A stretch of 64,000 nucleotides of DNA. Origin: Stentor roeselii. Taxonomy: Eukaryota; Ciliophora; Heterotrichea; Heterotrichida; Stentoridae. Under the pieces are notes generated by a model, which saw only the letters and a program-made list of their open reading frames with translations, was not told the DNA's origin and made no database searches. Below are positions 39,501 through 48,508 of this stretch, piece by piece (the first letter of the stretch is position 1; each line of letters opens with the position of its first letter). Made by a program: the position numbers and the translations under genes. The stretch is from contig RSEH01000181.1 in assembly GCA_006503475.1 (NCBI GenBank), positions 32,839-96,838 on the forward strand, given 5' to 3'.

Positions 39501-39709
39501 TCAATATTTCCAGAGGAAATATCATAATCACTGCTTGTACTGAAGTAAATGTAAATTTCTCCAACAGTATCATAGTGACTGGAATCAGTGGCTATTTGGG
39601 CTGGAACCCATTGATTAGGCCAATCCACTGGAAGAGAGCCGAGCATATCGCCGTATCCGATATCAGAGAACTCCGAAAACACACCTATTATAATAAGTGG
39701 CAAAAACAT
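33512..39709 (-). CDS. Giant secreted, probably GPI-anchored surface protein
   Basis: 2065 residues. The N-terminus MFLPLIIIGVFSEF is a signal peptide. The C-terminus ends in SDSSSSGAVALVMAVAAYLLI, a small-residue spacer plus a terminal hydrophobic segment with no cytosolic tail, as in GPI-anchor signals. The roughly 2000 residues between are Asp/Ser/Thr/Val-rich, poor in Lys, and read as many beta-sandwich repeats about 110-150 residues long, with recurring pieces such as FTISGFSNPSV, FTLTTATEF and VVSFAPVHSA. Around residue 1880 is a possible furin-type site (SERRRLAS) within a segment rich in small residues. Cys are few and often near CxxC pairs (FDCVSG; CIVCDD). It likely forms part of the cell coat or an extracellular adhesin. 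It is not recognised as a named family. The stop is TAA. Both flanks are kilobase spacers. Confidence 0.82.
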   Translation of the reverse strand: MFLPLIIIGVFSEFSDIGYGDMLGSLPVDWPNQWVPAQIATDSSHYDTVGEIYIYFSTSSDYDISSGNIEAYIPGIDNSLDCDIDIYGDESLGDYVITCDVEDSFTEAGVYGPISFVVRQSADGQILANDVAYSYFALLDAEPDLEENVLTVEFYTDDYTVSEDSTLSFSFSLDAGETLYPGDYLYITLDESFAYDTLTFERNLSTNAADYPEDGFYYTDKGVAVIYGLMNEVSGDDSGNFTFTISGFSNPSVVTAGGNYNWEIFIRRYGTDTLLKWISGSGPSEDTTTGSVTVVSFAPVHSAIKAATMYNGIVTYMTLTLKADHDIPPEGEVEIVFNGLKVCSYTYLTDEQQTLTVAANINQCAVVTDHFDTYTVESLATSKITLTTSDDTTITAGTSFKVTILFEATAATIGITSITTSDGTDDIDTYETGFSDITLTGTELPVTQASIYTDYETADGINTAGTTSTHGLGVYFSAPVALTSGSYKLTIYAPVIKGASAFAANTIGFASTILAKMVTKEGLDITDISTATEKVVTDQTSFAPSTSITITNPALAVALNAEVFAYITSASGNIFLPGIVTFLKNTPQIVVTLTVGSTIYSYSAPWRIIDQDNLATVTLNKLCQDVIVAGMPAKLNIDPSYNFDFTGYTFRFEVVSNKAFTGLGPSADDKVSVDGAFGGKGSIIDSTTLSFTLSKLSTDSATFTYVLPEQEEDADTSMQVDIYVVDSDGDEMLLSSISASTATTAASGSSNAPSDTADIEILATNAALTSISFSLTGLTASTTYSYAVFYSGDYFVLSSPTLSAGDYDVILGTFQPSTTSYTLPATVKNTWTDDDAEDKVTAVVSTGYTTPSTCISKINNVYVYKTGTAATFGTASLTPTTSNSYTYKVPDITLTFTLPIASGAVYAGAVIEVTLGPSWSSDEDNWTVTLGGTVITGDLSGNVWTSDPLAKSTGTKPSLVVKVSGVTLPVIAKGDADQTPVGFSGVTITYDVAAAAIEWSQAADDTGNKIKTTIKGVDNNAFKISDDTAWIFPDLKSTPDVYFGISFSTSINLVEGDEINIDAGFDDDDDVDLNVWCTLGFNDVSISSGVLTVVIAEDLPAGDSVTIIKDLAFTPASSGEITIDVTVSRDDEDIVDDSLKYSVSTASASVSSFTVDVSNNVPGLSSVHTFTVKLDTDLPAESLLYLDASSDYNIALGDVYTFKDDEEVILYLWGEDGYFYQVSHWVLTYVTDQDYAAGSEIVFSFEIDNPKEAGSWSVYVAWGNGTLIASDQSDDLSFTSVITNDIDVYFATPEFSDDLQSHSLNVEAFIEISASAQSEFTLMFPAPYDLQFYESDTVKCSLTLAEVDVSLSSTSCPVSDNSVTFTLTTATEFTEESWAVFTIEDLTTPKWGYSLNLSYYEYNDASAWTGKFCLGYNEKDSDLSSLSFDNLNGAYYGFEVVYISHFLVNDGDVILLTPGTYSGTFSVVPVNYEDGELSDLTGMLAEELVLTAKAESYDDFDYTIEFSDEGSYTLDFFNSEAVFWIGASSDTPEGIYYIQWTVDETPYDGEDEQYVKSFRSKLQVSTANVYAIEVDVQFDAFYIPPAGVSFPYKVYIKQDDLRGVSPFEDITLKFVDSSNNVTFFPEDGLVLSAFETEGYIFASCFDCVSGSVYDIAVELSDNANAFYIDDFSVTIGSPYTEQADFTLWVDENSVTSSGFEVYVTSNSWAVVTWCIISEDVYNETMTEYDYLTENTYNLGSSDDESWTLDDYIQDYLDEVDIIYEDYDDYEEIAIELILLARSVYFVGQTLISDDDAGVLLQDFSGILAFSSQYTIVAWVDNYWDPDALPPYQSVDVTTDDALPACTIEITGNLVEADIIRLLSQSLGITQEQVLYPESERRRLASATVTLISGVTDTKSASAKVLGVGVDKLATQIGADSVSEPVDISPASSAEWDGEPVWNEVDDGVVTFNYTTSVSGFLYCVLEVNSTYTSEYSQRNIRFGLDRNGDAADEKSKGKVKVNNYEKTFNYTENGYGVYDIACIVCDDYPVTPECSSVQNYTLDYSDSSSSGAVALVMAVAAYLLI

Positions 39710-41927
39710 GGTGAATTTTTTTAAAGTTTCCGTTATATATCCAGGTGGGGGTAGGAAAATCTACACCTTGAGGGAAAAAAGTTGTGATCTAAGAAAAAAA
39801 TGTCGAGTTTTGGGATAAATTAGGGTGGTGATAATTCTATAATATATAAATTCACGATTCACAAATTTAATCAAGTTTTGTTTTTTGGTTGTTTTAGTCT
39901 GAAGTGACTCTAGGAATTCAATCTTAACATAGCAAAAGCCAATAAATACATTCTGAAGCCGAGTTAATTACTCGGTATTCGAAAGGTCTTTCTCATTAGT
40001 TTACAAGCATTCTCAGATTGATCTTCGAACGTCCAGTCTCATTCTATAGTTAATCAAAGTTCTAACTAAGTAATCTTTCAATTAATCGTTAAGAATGAAG
40101 ACTGCAAGAAACAAATTCTTCCTTTTTATAGAAATTTTCAATTTTCTTTTCAATAATTCATACTCAACAAACAAGAGAGCAGGAGTAAATATATATTTTG
40201 AAGTTCTATCTCTTGGTTTACTTTATAATCTCCCAAGATCCCACTGCTGAGAAAAAAAATTTTAGCCACAATCTCAAAATTTAAATCGTGGCCTTTTCAA
40301 GAGCAGGCAAACTAAATTGAAGACTAATCATAGATAGATTACGGACTCATCTTTTGCTTCGCTTATTTTCAAGGAACCCGAAGAAGACGAATTTGTGATA
40401 TTTTTAAAATATTACTCAACTAGTAAATCATCCTAAAAATTGAGATTCAGATTTGAACCTTTAGCAGCTGATTTAATTCTTCTTGCGAAAGTGTGATTTC
40501 AACTGGTCAGTGAAAAAGTTGACTTTTTTCAGAGTCGTAATTCGATAAAATTTATAAAATTATGATATTTTTAGATGCTCAAAAACTCAAGAATGAAAAG
40601 ACAATCCTTAAAGAAAATCATTTTTTCAGGTTAAAGAAATGCAGAGGATTGAGAAAACCCAAATTTTGCAAGAAATCCCGGAAAATCGGTAAAGAATTCT
40701 AAGTAGCACGAAGCTATTTAAGTACTTTTTGTTTTGGAAGCTTCTGCTTTCCTATAAATAACTTCAAAGTTTAACTTCTGATTCGATTAAATATGAAACA
40801 CAAAGGTTGAAATTTCAAAAACCAATACTTTTCTAATTTTGTCAAAAGGAATTAGAGCTAACTTACGAATAGTTGCCAAGTGGTTCATCTATCAAAGATT
40901 TATCGTCTGCGAAATTATGTAAAATCTTGTAAAAATGAACCCTAGGTATGAAAACAATAGTTTACAATAAAAAACAAAAGGTAAAAATACCATTTTAGGG
41001 GGGGGAAAATATCATAATTTTTGATGTCAAGAACCAAATCTACTCAAGAATCCAAATTCTCAAAATTGAGAGAATTCCATTCCTAGATTAATTTAAAGAC
41101 TTTAAAATTGATAGGATTATAAGAAAGAAAGACTATTTTCTATTTCGGGTTTGATTAGCGAAGTCAGGAATTTAAGTCGTATTTGAAAGCCTTAAAGAGC
41201 CAAGCATTGAATTAAATGATCCCATCTATAAGTTTATAGATATCTGGGCTATCTAAACATCGAATCTGTCAAAGAATTATCCGATTTTTGTATGAAGCCT
41301 ATTTACTTTATTGAAGTTGGTTCAATTCGAATATTAGTTTAAGATTACATATGAATCCTAAAGAAATTCCTGATATTACTACTTAAAGTATTCCCTTAAA
41401 TTAAGAGTTGCCATTTTATCAACCCTGGAGTAATATAATTATTTAGAAATGGATATTTGAGTAAGAATTTGTATATATGATTGGCTTATAAAACGAATGA
41501 AATTTGATATGATAGGCGCTCTAAGTTCAATATAATCTTACCACTGTAAATTGGTATTATATATGTTGTTATTAATTCTTACTTTTCTGATTTTTCTCAA
41601 GAATTTTAAATTCGGATTTTACATTATCAAAGTGTAAAATGTTTAATTATGGCTATAAAAGTATTAGAGTTGACTCTACGCACGCATTACCAAGTAAGTA
41701 TTTGAAATATCTCAAGTGTGAAAAATCATATTTCGATAACATTTAAATGTTTTTCCATCAAGAAGACTTAAAGTGAGTACAAGCATTGATCACAAGCTGA
41801 AATAACTAACTAAAATCATCCAGTCATGCTAATTCTCTTAATTTTCTAAATTCATAGCTGATAATAGACCTCATCGACAGTGCCATACTTAGCCTTCTGA
41901 CTACGAATTCAAACCAATCATTAATAA
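39710..41927. other. 2.2-kb gene-poor spacer
   Basis: No intact gene on either strand. The plus strand from about 40347 to 41400 gives short protein-like runs in one frame. Otherwise the sequence is AT-rich and featureless. It must contain the promoters of the two flanking divergent genes. Confidence 0.55.
40347..41400 (+). pseudogene. Possible decayed coding region
   Basis: In one plus frame a 29-codon open stretch (FKEPEEDEFVIFLKYYS), ending at TAA 40434, is followed by further protein-like runs (KEMQRIEKTQILQEIPENR; HMNPKEIPDITT) broken by many stops. Nothing is recognised. It may simply be chance in AT-rich DNA. Confidence 0.2.
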
Positions 41928-44900
41928 ATGAAAGCTGCTCTCAACATCCTAATCAAATCATGGGATACCTGGGTCCAGTGCTCCGATTGTTTGAGTTTCA
42001 AGAAGAAAAAGTACCTACAACCCCACTTCCAATACTGCATCTTTAATTTCCTGTTTTTTCATCCAAAGTTTCTCTTTCATCCTTTAGAGTCGCCTGCTGG
42101 TTTCCACTTCATCAACTATCTGCAGAGGAAATTAAAAATTTTCTTATTTCTTCAACTTAGAGCTTTTCAAGGTTGTGTAACCGAATCGAAGTTTATTGAA
42201 AAACTTAATAGAAAACTCTTAAATTTAGAGCAGATTTTATTGAAAAGAGTTCTCGAGTTTAAAGACTTTTCAAAACTTGAGTTTTATCTGATTTTTTTAA
42301 GTTATTTCAAATATAACTCTTTCGAGCATTTCTTAACTTTGAGACAGTCAAGGCCAGATCTGTGTCTAATGCAAAAAGACGAGAAAACTCACAGGTACTT
42401 CGAAGAGTTCTCAGTGAGGATGGACTCTAAACTAAATCCGAATTCTTCGACTTACAACCAAGATGGAAATATTCTGGCATTATCTGATAATTCAAAAATC
42501 TTATTTTTTGAGCTGCCTTCTAATAGGTTTTTAAAAAAAATTACAGGAAATCGATCTGGAGTTGTTGCCTTGATCTCTAAGTTTAGCATGATTGTTTATC
42601 AGGACTCGAAATTCAACTTGGTTGTCTTTAATTATTCCAATTGTGTCAAGGAGTTCAAACTAACAACTAGCACCCAGGCGCCAGTTGATTACTTTAAAGT
42701 GTCGAGCAGCGGGAAGTACTTGTTCGTAAAGCTAGTCACTGACATGATCACTGTTTGGAATCTTTTTAGTAAAAGAAGACTTTTCTTATTTTACGGGATG
42801 GGAAAAATAGACTTCGTTCTTCACCCGAGCAGCTTGGAAATCGTTTTGTTCAGTGCTGATGCTGAGGTTTATGACTTAAAAACAGGGATGCATCTCGACA
42901 CAATCATCAAGAACAACAAGCCAATAGATTTGGTTTTTTTCAAATCCCCTGAAAAACTATTCTATTCAGACATAAATAAACTAATTCTAATCAATCCGAA
43001 GACAAAGGAAATCATGAAAAAGTTTGAAAACTGCGGGTTTCACTACCTTTCAAGAGACCTGCAATCTTTACACTCAGTCCTCGGAGAAAGTATTGATCTA
43101 GAAAACTTGATTTCCACTAATTCGAAATCTTTCAACGAAATGATAAAAGACAACCTTTTCAGCTTCGCTTCATTCGCGCATCCTAATGTTTTTAATCGAA
43201 AATTCAAAGATGCGAATGGAAAAACGAAAGAGTTTCCCTTGAAGTTCCTTCTGGAAGACCTGAAGTTCATCTGTGAAGACGGGTTCATCGAAAAGGCTGT
43301 TTTTAACTCTGACAAATTGTTTGTGGCCTACTCAAACGGGAAGAGATTCTTCGTTTACGTCTGGGACTGTCAGGAATCCGCGAAAAAGCTGGAAATTTTA
43401 GACTTTAGTGGAAAGTTCTCCTGTCAGTTCCTCAGCTGTGAATACCTGATGCTTCAAGACACTAAGTTCCAGTACTTTTACAATTTCAAGACCCAAGATT
43501 CAGACAGGTTTATGAAAATCGACGCAGATTTGGCGGTTAAGGAAAATTTAGACCTGGAAATTTTCACTTTCACGAAAAACAAGAAGTTTGCTGTTTTCCC
43601 CAAAAAACTGGAAAAAACCTTCAAAGTGATTCGATTTTCTTCTTTGAATGGAATTTTCCACTCGAATCTTCCTCCGGTTTTCAACGATTCTTGTGGGTTG
43701 ATGGGCACTTTTGGGAAGAATGAGGTGAGGGTTACGAGATTTGCAAGAAATGAGTTTATTTCAGCAATTCCAATAAACTACGACCAGCCCACCTTCAAAG
43801 GTTTGTTTTTCGTGGGAGTTGATCACGTGTGCCTGGTGTTCAGCAAAAAATTGAAGATCTTTTCAACGAAATCTAATTCTTTCGTGTTTAAGACAAAAGT
43901 CAAGCCAGTCAGTCTTATGTCACAGCTGCTTATCCAGGACTCGCCTGAGTTGCTCGCTTTTTCTAACGAATCTGATGTGGTTCTGATCAGCCTGAGACAG
44001 TTTCCCTCAAAGTCTGAGTTCTTCCTGGCTGATTTAGTAAAAATTGAGGAAATTTGCCTGAAACCTCACTTGGACCTGCTCATCGCGATCGGGGTAAATA
44101 AAGATCAATTGAGCGAAGCAAGGCTCAAGACCTTTACAGTTTTTCTCATCGGCCTTCAGTCAAAAAGCGTGAAACGAAAAATCACTGAACTCTTGGTTTT
44201 TAGTCCATTCATCAAAAACGACTTCCTCTTCTTCCTTCATCCAGATAAAGTCACTTCTCATCACCTAAGATTTCATGATGACAACGTTGAAGCGAATATC
44301 AGCAATTATCACTGTGCCCTCAACAACAGTAGGTCGCACCTCTTCTACCTGTCGAAAAAATCACAACTTTTCATAGTGAAAGCTACAGGAAGTATCAATT
44401 TTAAAATGTGTCCAAGATCTGATTCGAGTTCATTGAAAATTTCTGAAGGCGAGGAAAGTTTCGCTGTCCTTGATAATCATCGGGTGACTTTGTTTGACTC
44501 AGAAATCGAGAAAACTTCTACTTTCACATTGAAAAACTTCAAAGCCGTTCAATGTTTTCTGTTAAAAGAGAGACTAGTAGTTTTGGTCAGTCAAGCTCTC
44601 AAGATTCTTGTGCTAGATGCTTCGAAAGACTTCTCAAAAGTGGCTCGATTTTCAATGAAAAATGAAGACATCAGAAACCTTAAAGTTGTTTCTTCTGGCA
44701 CTGGAGATTTTTTAGTCTACGGAAAAAGCAGCTTTTGCTTGTACAGAGCCAGTAAAAATTTGAAGGTGATGAAAGACTTTCAGGACCTGCAGGTTTTAAA
44801 CCAACTTGAAGGCATTTTGTATCAGGAAGCTGATGGAAGCTTAAAACTCTTTAGGCCGGGTACTTTATATCCTGAAGATGTGATGAAGGGCAAGAAAAAC

Positions 44901-44984
44901 TTGAGGATTGGAGGAGTGCTTGGAAAATTTAGCAAGTTTTGGATTTATGACGAGGAAAATAAAGTAGTCTACATTTATAGATAA
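41928..44984 (+). CDS. Large beta-propeller (WD-like) protein, hypothetical
   Basis: 1018 residues. The first 160 are helical and hydrophobic/basic (FNFLFFHPKFLFHPLE; LLNLEQILLKRVLEFKDFS). From about residue 165 to the end the sequence is a long succession of degenerate four-strand blades: DGNILALSDNSKILFFELPS, SGKYLFVKLVTDMITVWNLF, HPSSLEIVLFSADAEVYDL, and so on. This suggests two or more WD-type propellers in tandem. There is no NACHT, kinase or signal peptide. It is probably a cytosolic scaffold, with no orthologue recognised. Codon use is visibly less AT-rich than in the giant gene to its right. ATG context is TTAATAAATG; the stop is TAA. Confidence 0.8.
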   Translation: MKAALNILIKSWDTWVQCSDCLSFKKKKYLQPHFQYCIFNFLFFHPKFLFHPLESPAGFHFINYLQRKLKIFLFLQLRAFQGCVTESKFIEKLNRKLLNLEQILLKRVLEFKDFSKLEFYLIFLSYFKYNSFEHFLTLRQSRPDLCLMQKDEKTHRYFEEFSVRMDSKLNPNSSTYNQDGNILALSDNSKILFFELPSNRFLKKITGNRSGVVALISKFSMIVYQDSKFNLVVFNYSNCVKEFKLTTSTQAPVDYFKVSSSGKYLFVKLVTDMITVWNLFSKRRLFLFYGMGKIDFVLHPSSLEIVLFSADAEVYDLKTGMHLDTIIKNNKPIDLVFFKSPEKLFYSDINKLILINPKTKEIMKKFENCGFHYLSRDLQSLHSVLGESIDLENLISTNSKSFNEMIKDNLFSFASFAHPNVFNRKFKDANGKTKEFPLKFLLEDLKFICEDGFIEKAVFNSDKLFVAYSNGKRFFVYVWDCQESAKKLEILDFSGKFSCQFLSCEYLMLQDTKFQYFYNFKTQDSDRFMKIDADLAVKENLDLEIFTFTKNKKFAVFPKKLEKTFKVIRFSSLNGIFHSNLPPVFNDSCGLMGTFGKNEVRVTRFARNEFISAIPINYDQPTFKGLFFVGVDHVCLVFSKKLKIFSTKSNSFVFKTKVKPVSLMSQLLIQDSPELLAFSNESDVVLISLRQFPSKSEFFLADLVKIEEICLKPHLDLLIAIGVNKDQLSEARLKTFTVFLIGLQSKSVKRKITELLVFSPFIKNDFLFFLHPDKVTSHHLRFHDDNVEANISNYHCALNNSRSHLFYLSKKSQLFIVKATGSINFKMCPRSDSSSLKISEGEESFAVLDNHRVTLFDSEIEKTSTFTLKNFKAVQCFLLKERLVVLVSQALKILVLDASKDFSKVARFSMKNEDIRNLKVVSSGTGDFLVYGKSSFCLYRASKNLKVMKDFQDLQVLNQLEGILYQEADGSLKLFRPGTLYPEDVMKGKKNLRIGGVLGKFSKFWIYDEENKVVYIYR

Positions 44985-45114
44985 TTAGTTTAGATAGATG
45001 AATGGAAGGCTTGACATAATGATTTGTTTGGATTATTGATTGGTGTTCAAATCAGATTGACACTAAAAGCTTTTCAGTAAATTTTGAAAATATTTGAATA
45101 CTTCATGAAGTAAA

Positions 45115-47050
45115 GGATGTCAGAGATCTAACGACTGTAACTTATGCGAAGACCGTCTTTGTTTAAAATGCTGAAGTTTTTCTAAGGATGTAAAGAATGT
45201 CTCCCAAAGCTGAAATCATAAATTCAAATTACTTTTGTAAATCCGGCTATTTTTTGGAATGAAGCTACTCCAAATTGTTCAAGTTGCTCAATTAGATTTA
45301 AAAAATGTTCAGGTTCCTCTACAGACTGCACATCTTGCACCTCCAAATTGATCCTTATTTCCAAAATTATGAATGTCCAGAAGGAAAATATTATTCAAAC
45401 CAGAAATGTTTCGACTGTCATGCAAGTTGCAAGTCATGTTCATCAGGAACCATTCTAAACTGCACCAGCTGCAATCAAAATTTTCAGTTACTGTCTAATG
45501 GCACTTGTTCCTGCATCGATGGTTTTTTGCAGATTCTGTGAACTCCTGTTTAGAATGCAACCAAAAATGCAAGACATGCAAAATAATGCTTTGTATGAAT
45601 CATGTAAAGATTCAATGACCTTAAACGACGGCGTTTGCAGTTGCAATGATTTTATTATTTTAACTCAAGTTTGGGAAATGGTGAATGTGATAAATGCAGC
45701 AAGTTCTACAAAACTTGTGTTGGTCCAGGAGAATATGAATGCTCTAGTTGTGTTGATAATTTTGTGATGAAAAATGGGTCTTGCACTTGTCAAGATGGGA
45801 CTTTTTTTGATAGTTCTGAGCAAATTTGTTTGCCTTGCAGTCAGATTAAATTGACTTGTGATGGACCACTTGATGAAAATTGTCTCACTTTCATTGAACA
45901 TGCTCATGTTGAGACAGGAAGGTGTCTTTGCGATGATCGTTTTTAATGGAATGGTACACAATGCCAAATGTGTCCAGAATTGTGTCAAACTTGTGGAAAT
46001 AACAGTTTTTGTTATGATTGTGAATCAACTGCTGTTAATTTCGATGGTTTGTGCAAGTGCCAGGATGGAAGGTTTTTTATTAATAAAAGTTGTGAAGTTT
46101 GTAAGAAAGTTGTGAGAATTGTGAGAATTAAAGTGATTTTTGCATATCATGCAAAGAAAATGCATATTTGCAAGTAGATAATGCTTGTCAATTCAATGCA
46201 GGATATGCTAAATCAAAACCTTCCAATTGTATCAAAGTCCGAGTCTCTGCGAATCATGTTCAATCGTTTCAGAATGTGAATTCCGCATCCAAAACGCTTC
46301 ATTAGTCTCATCAAAGCAATGCGAATGCAATGAAGGTTTTTTCGAAAACAACGGATCATACTCAGTCTGTGGCATATCATGCAAATCTTGCACAGGTCCA
46401 AGCAGAACCAACTGCATTTCATGTAAAATCTTCTCGAATCTTACATCATCAAATAGTTGTGATTGTGAAGATGGATTTTATTGAAACGGGACACATTATG
46501 AGCACTGCCAAGCCTTGTGCAGATCTTGCAACTCTTCTCTTTTCTGCTATGCATGTATGATTAATTCATCACTGCACTTTTTTTAAATAATATAAATGCA
46601 GAAAAGCAGATAACACTATTTTTTATGTACTCTTCGTATTTAGAAGATATTCGCTCTGCTGTTTGATTTATTTTGTTGATTTTTTTGTCTTGCAGGTGGT
46701 CATTGCTTTTGGATTTACTTTATCTGTAAGGTTTGATTAGATTCCATTTTATATCATTTTTGGTCAACCTTTCATGGAACCACTTCAAGGCTGGAATTTT
46801 TTTGTCTTGAGCTGCTTACTTGCATTTATTATTCATTACTTGCATTGCCATTTCTGATTCTTCAAGTGTTAGAGTCTAAATATATTGGTTCGTATTGCAT
46901 CTAGTCGTAATGGCTGCTCTTTTCTGTAATATTGGCTTTTCTTTCTTGATAAAAGTTAAAAAAATTGTTGTTTTTTTTCAAAAGTAAGTGCAGAAGAAAT
47001 TCAGAAACAGTTGCTCCAGTGACCACGATGATGAATTCTCCAGTTTTTTA
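45115..47050 (+). pseudogene. Pseudogene of a Cys-rich furin/EGF-like membrane receptor
   Basis: All three plus frames in turn encode pieces of one Cys-rich protein. Typical units are CESCSIVSECEFR, CKSCTGPSRTNCISCK, CDKCSKFYKTCVGPGEYEC and GLCKCQDGRFF, the C-x2-C furin-like/TNFR-like repeat seen in large ciliate surface proteins. Reading the whole repeat array needs at least six frame changes (for example near 45365, 45525, 45590, 45665, 46105 and 46225) and crosses in-frame TAA stops (near 45943 and 46120) and a TGA (near 46482). None of the shifts fits a 15- or 16-nt GT-AG intron, so this is real decay. After the repeats, about 46640-46960 still reads as hydrophobic membrane-like segments (LELLTCIYYSLLALPF), suggesting a lost multi-span C-terminus. 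It lies 130 bp beyond the propeller gene. Confidence 0.8.
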
Positions 47051-48508
47051 GTAATAGCTTTAGTTTCTAAATACTACCAAAATATTATAGTTTAAATACT
47101 TCTAAGCATGTAATGTTTATACTCTGCTATAAGTATAGAGTTATCTTAGAAGCTTTGAGATTATTTGGGATTGCAATTAGAGACTTTTTACAGATATCAA
47201 TTATACCTTTTTAAATAGAGTAAAGATATCACTTTGGTAGAAGTCCTTGTATTTTTCGTAAATCCCACAGCTTTACTTACTATTTTATCAGTATGGCCAA
47301 AGGAGATGATATTAATATCAGATTTTTTGCGAACACAAATATATCATAATAAACTTCTCGAATAGACTATCAACAGGTAAAGTTATAAAAAATAGTGGAA
47401 TTTATAAGCCATAAATAGGTTACTAATATCTTTAGGCACCTGAAAATTTAAAAAGATATAGATAAATGATCTTTATAAGAGGGAATAATTAGATGCAAGA
47501 TGGAAAAACTCGTAAAGGTATTTCATTATGATCAATACTTGGATTTTTATTCAGCTCGCACCTTTCTTTACACTCTTCAATTAAATTATTATCTGAAATA
47601 ATTACCTCTAAGTTTTCATTATTTCTAGAAAGTTTAGTTATGTTTAAAAAATTATCTAGATTTAAGATTAAACTAAAAGAGGCTTTAAAATATTAAGGAC
47701 ATGAGTCAAATAAACATAAGCCTATAAGTGATTGATATTTTTCGAAGTGTTGTTTTATGATTTGAAGAATATGAGAAGCTCTGATGATAATTCTAAAAGT
47801 TTAAAACTATGAATTATCAATTGATCTCATAGCTTATCCAAACGCATAATGATATTTTGGAAGGCTTAGCATCCATTTTTGTAGACTTAACTCTAGTAAA
47901 ATGTATAAAATTATCTAATTTTATATAGATGAATAGACCAAACTATCAAAATTCAAGTAATAATTTACTTGCCTTTAAGACCAATTCAGTTGAAGAAAAT
48001 TATGAAATAGTAATCAATTACTTTTGAAAGTTGTTAAGCTTATTTCTGGTATATGTTATGATTCAATAATTCTGACAACTAATCTCTAAGATAAGAACTT
48101 GACAAAATTTTAACTCTATGAAATAAAACCTGATTTTCAATCATTTCTGTTGTAAATAGCCTTAGTATATTAAATTCTTTAAATTTCTGTTCGAGTTCAC
48201 CTAAACTTATCCAGATATTTTACTTGATTCTGTAAATCACCTGATATAATTCTTTAATCCATTCCTATCAAATTCACCTGCCTCTTAAAAATGAGATAAA
48301 AATATTACAGAGCTTCTTTAAGATCCTAAGTTAGATAGACCTGCTACCTCTAAGATCTTTACTAATTTTCCGAATACCCTAAATGCTATCCTTGGATTAG
48401 TCCTTATTTCCCTAAACTCTATATATTCCCTAAAACCTAGCCTTTTTCCAAATACTCGATAAACTTTCCCTTAGGCCTAATCCTAATTTTCCCATTTCCC
48501 TATAAAAA
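47051..48508. other. 1.5-kb AT-rich spacer before the giant gene
   Basis: No ORF of note and no recognisable RNA gene. It should hold the promoter of the RNF213-like gene; CTATAAAA lies directly before its ATG at 48509. Confidence 0.55.

Noticed and set aside
45115-46560. Working Cys-rich gene with many 15-16 nt introns or programmed frameshifts
   Set aside because: The frame changes do not coincide with 15- or 16-nt GT-AG segments, and in-frame TAA stops remain.
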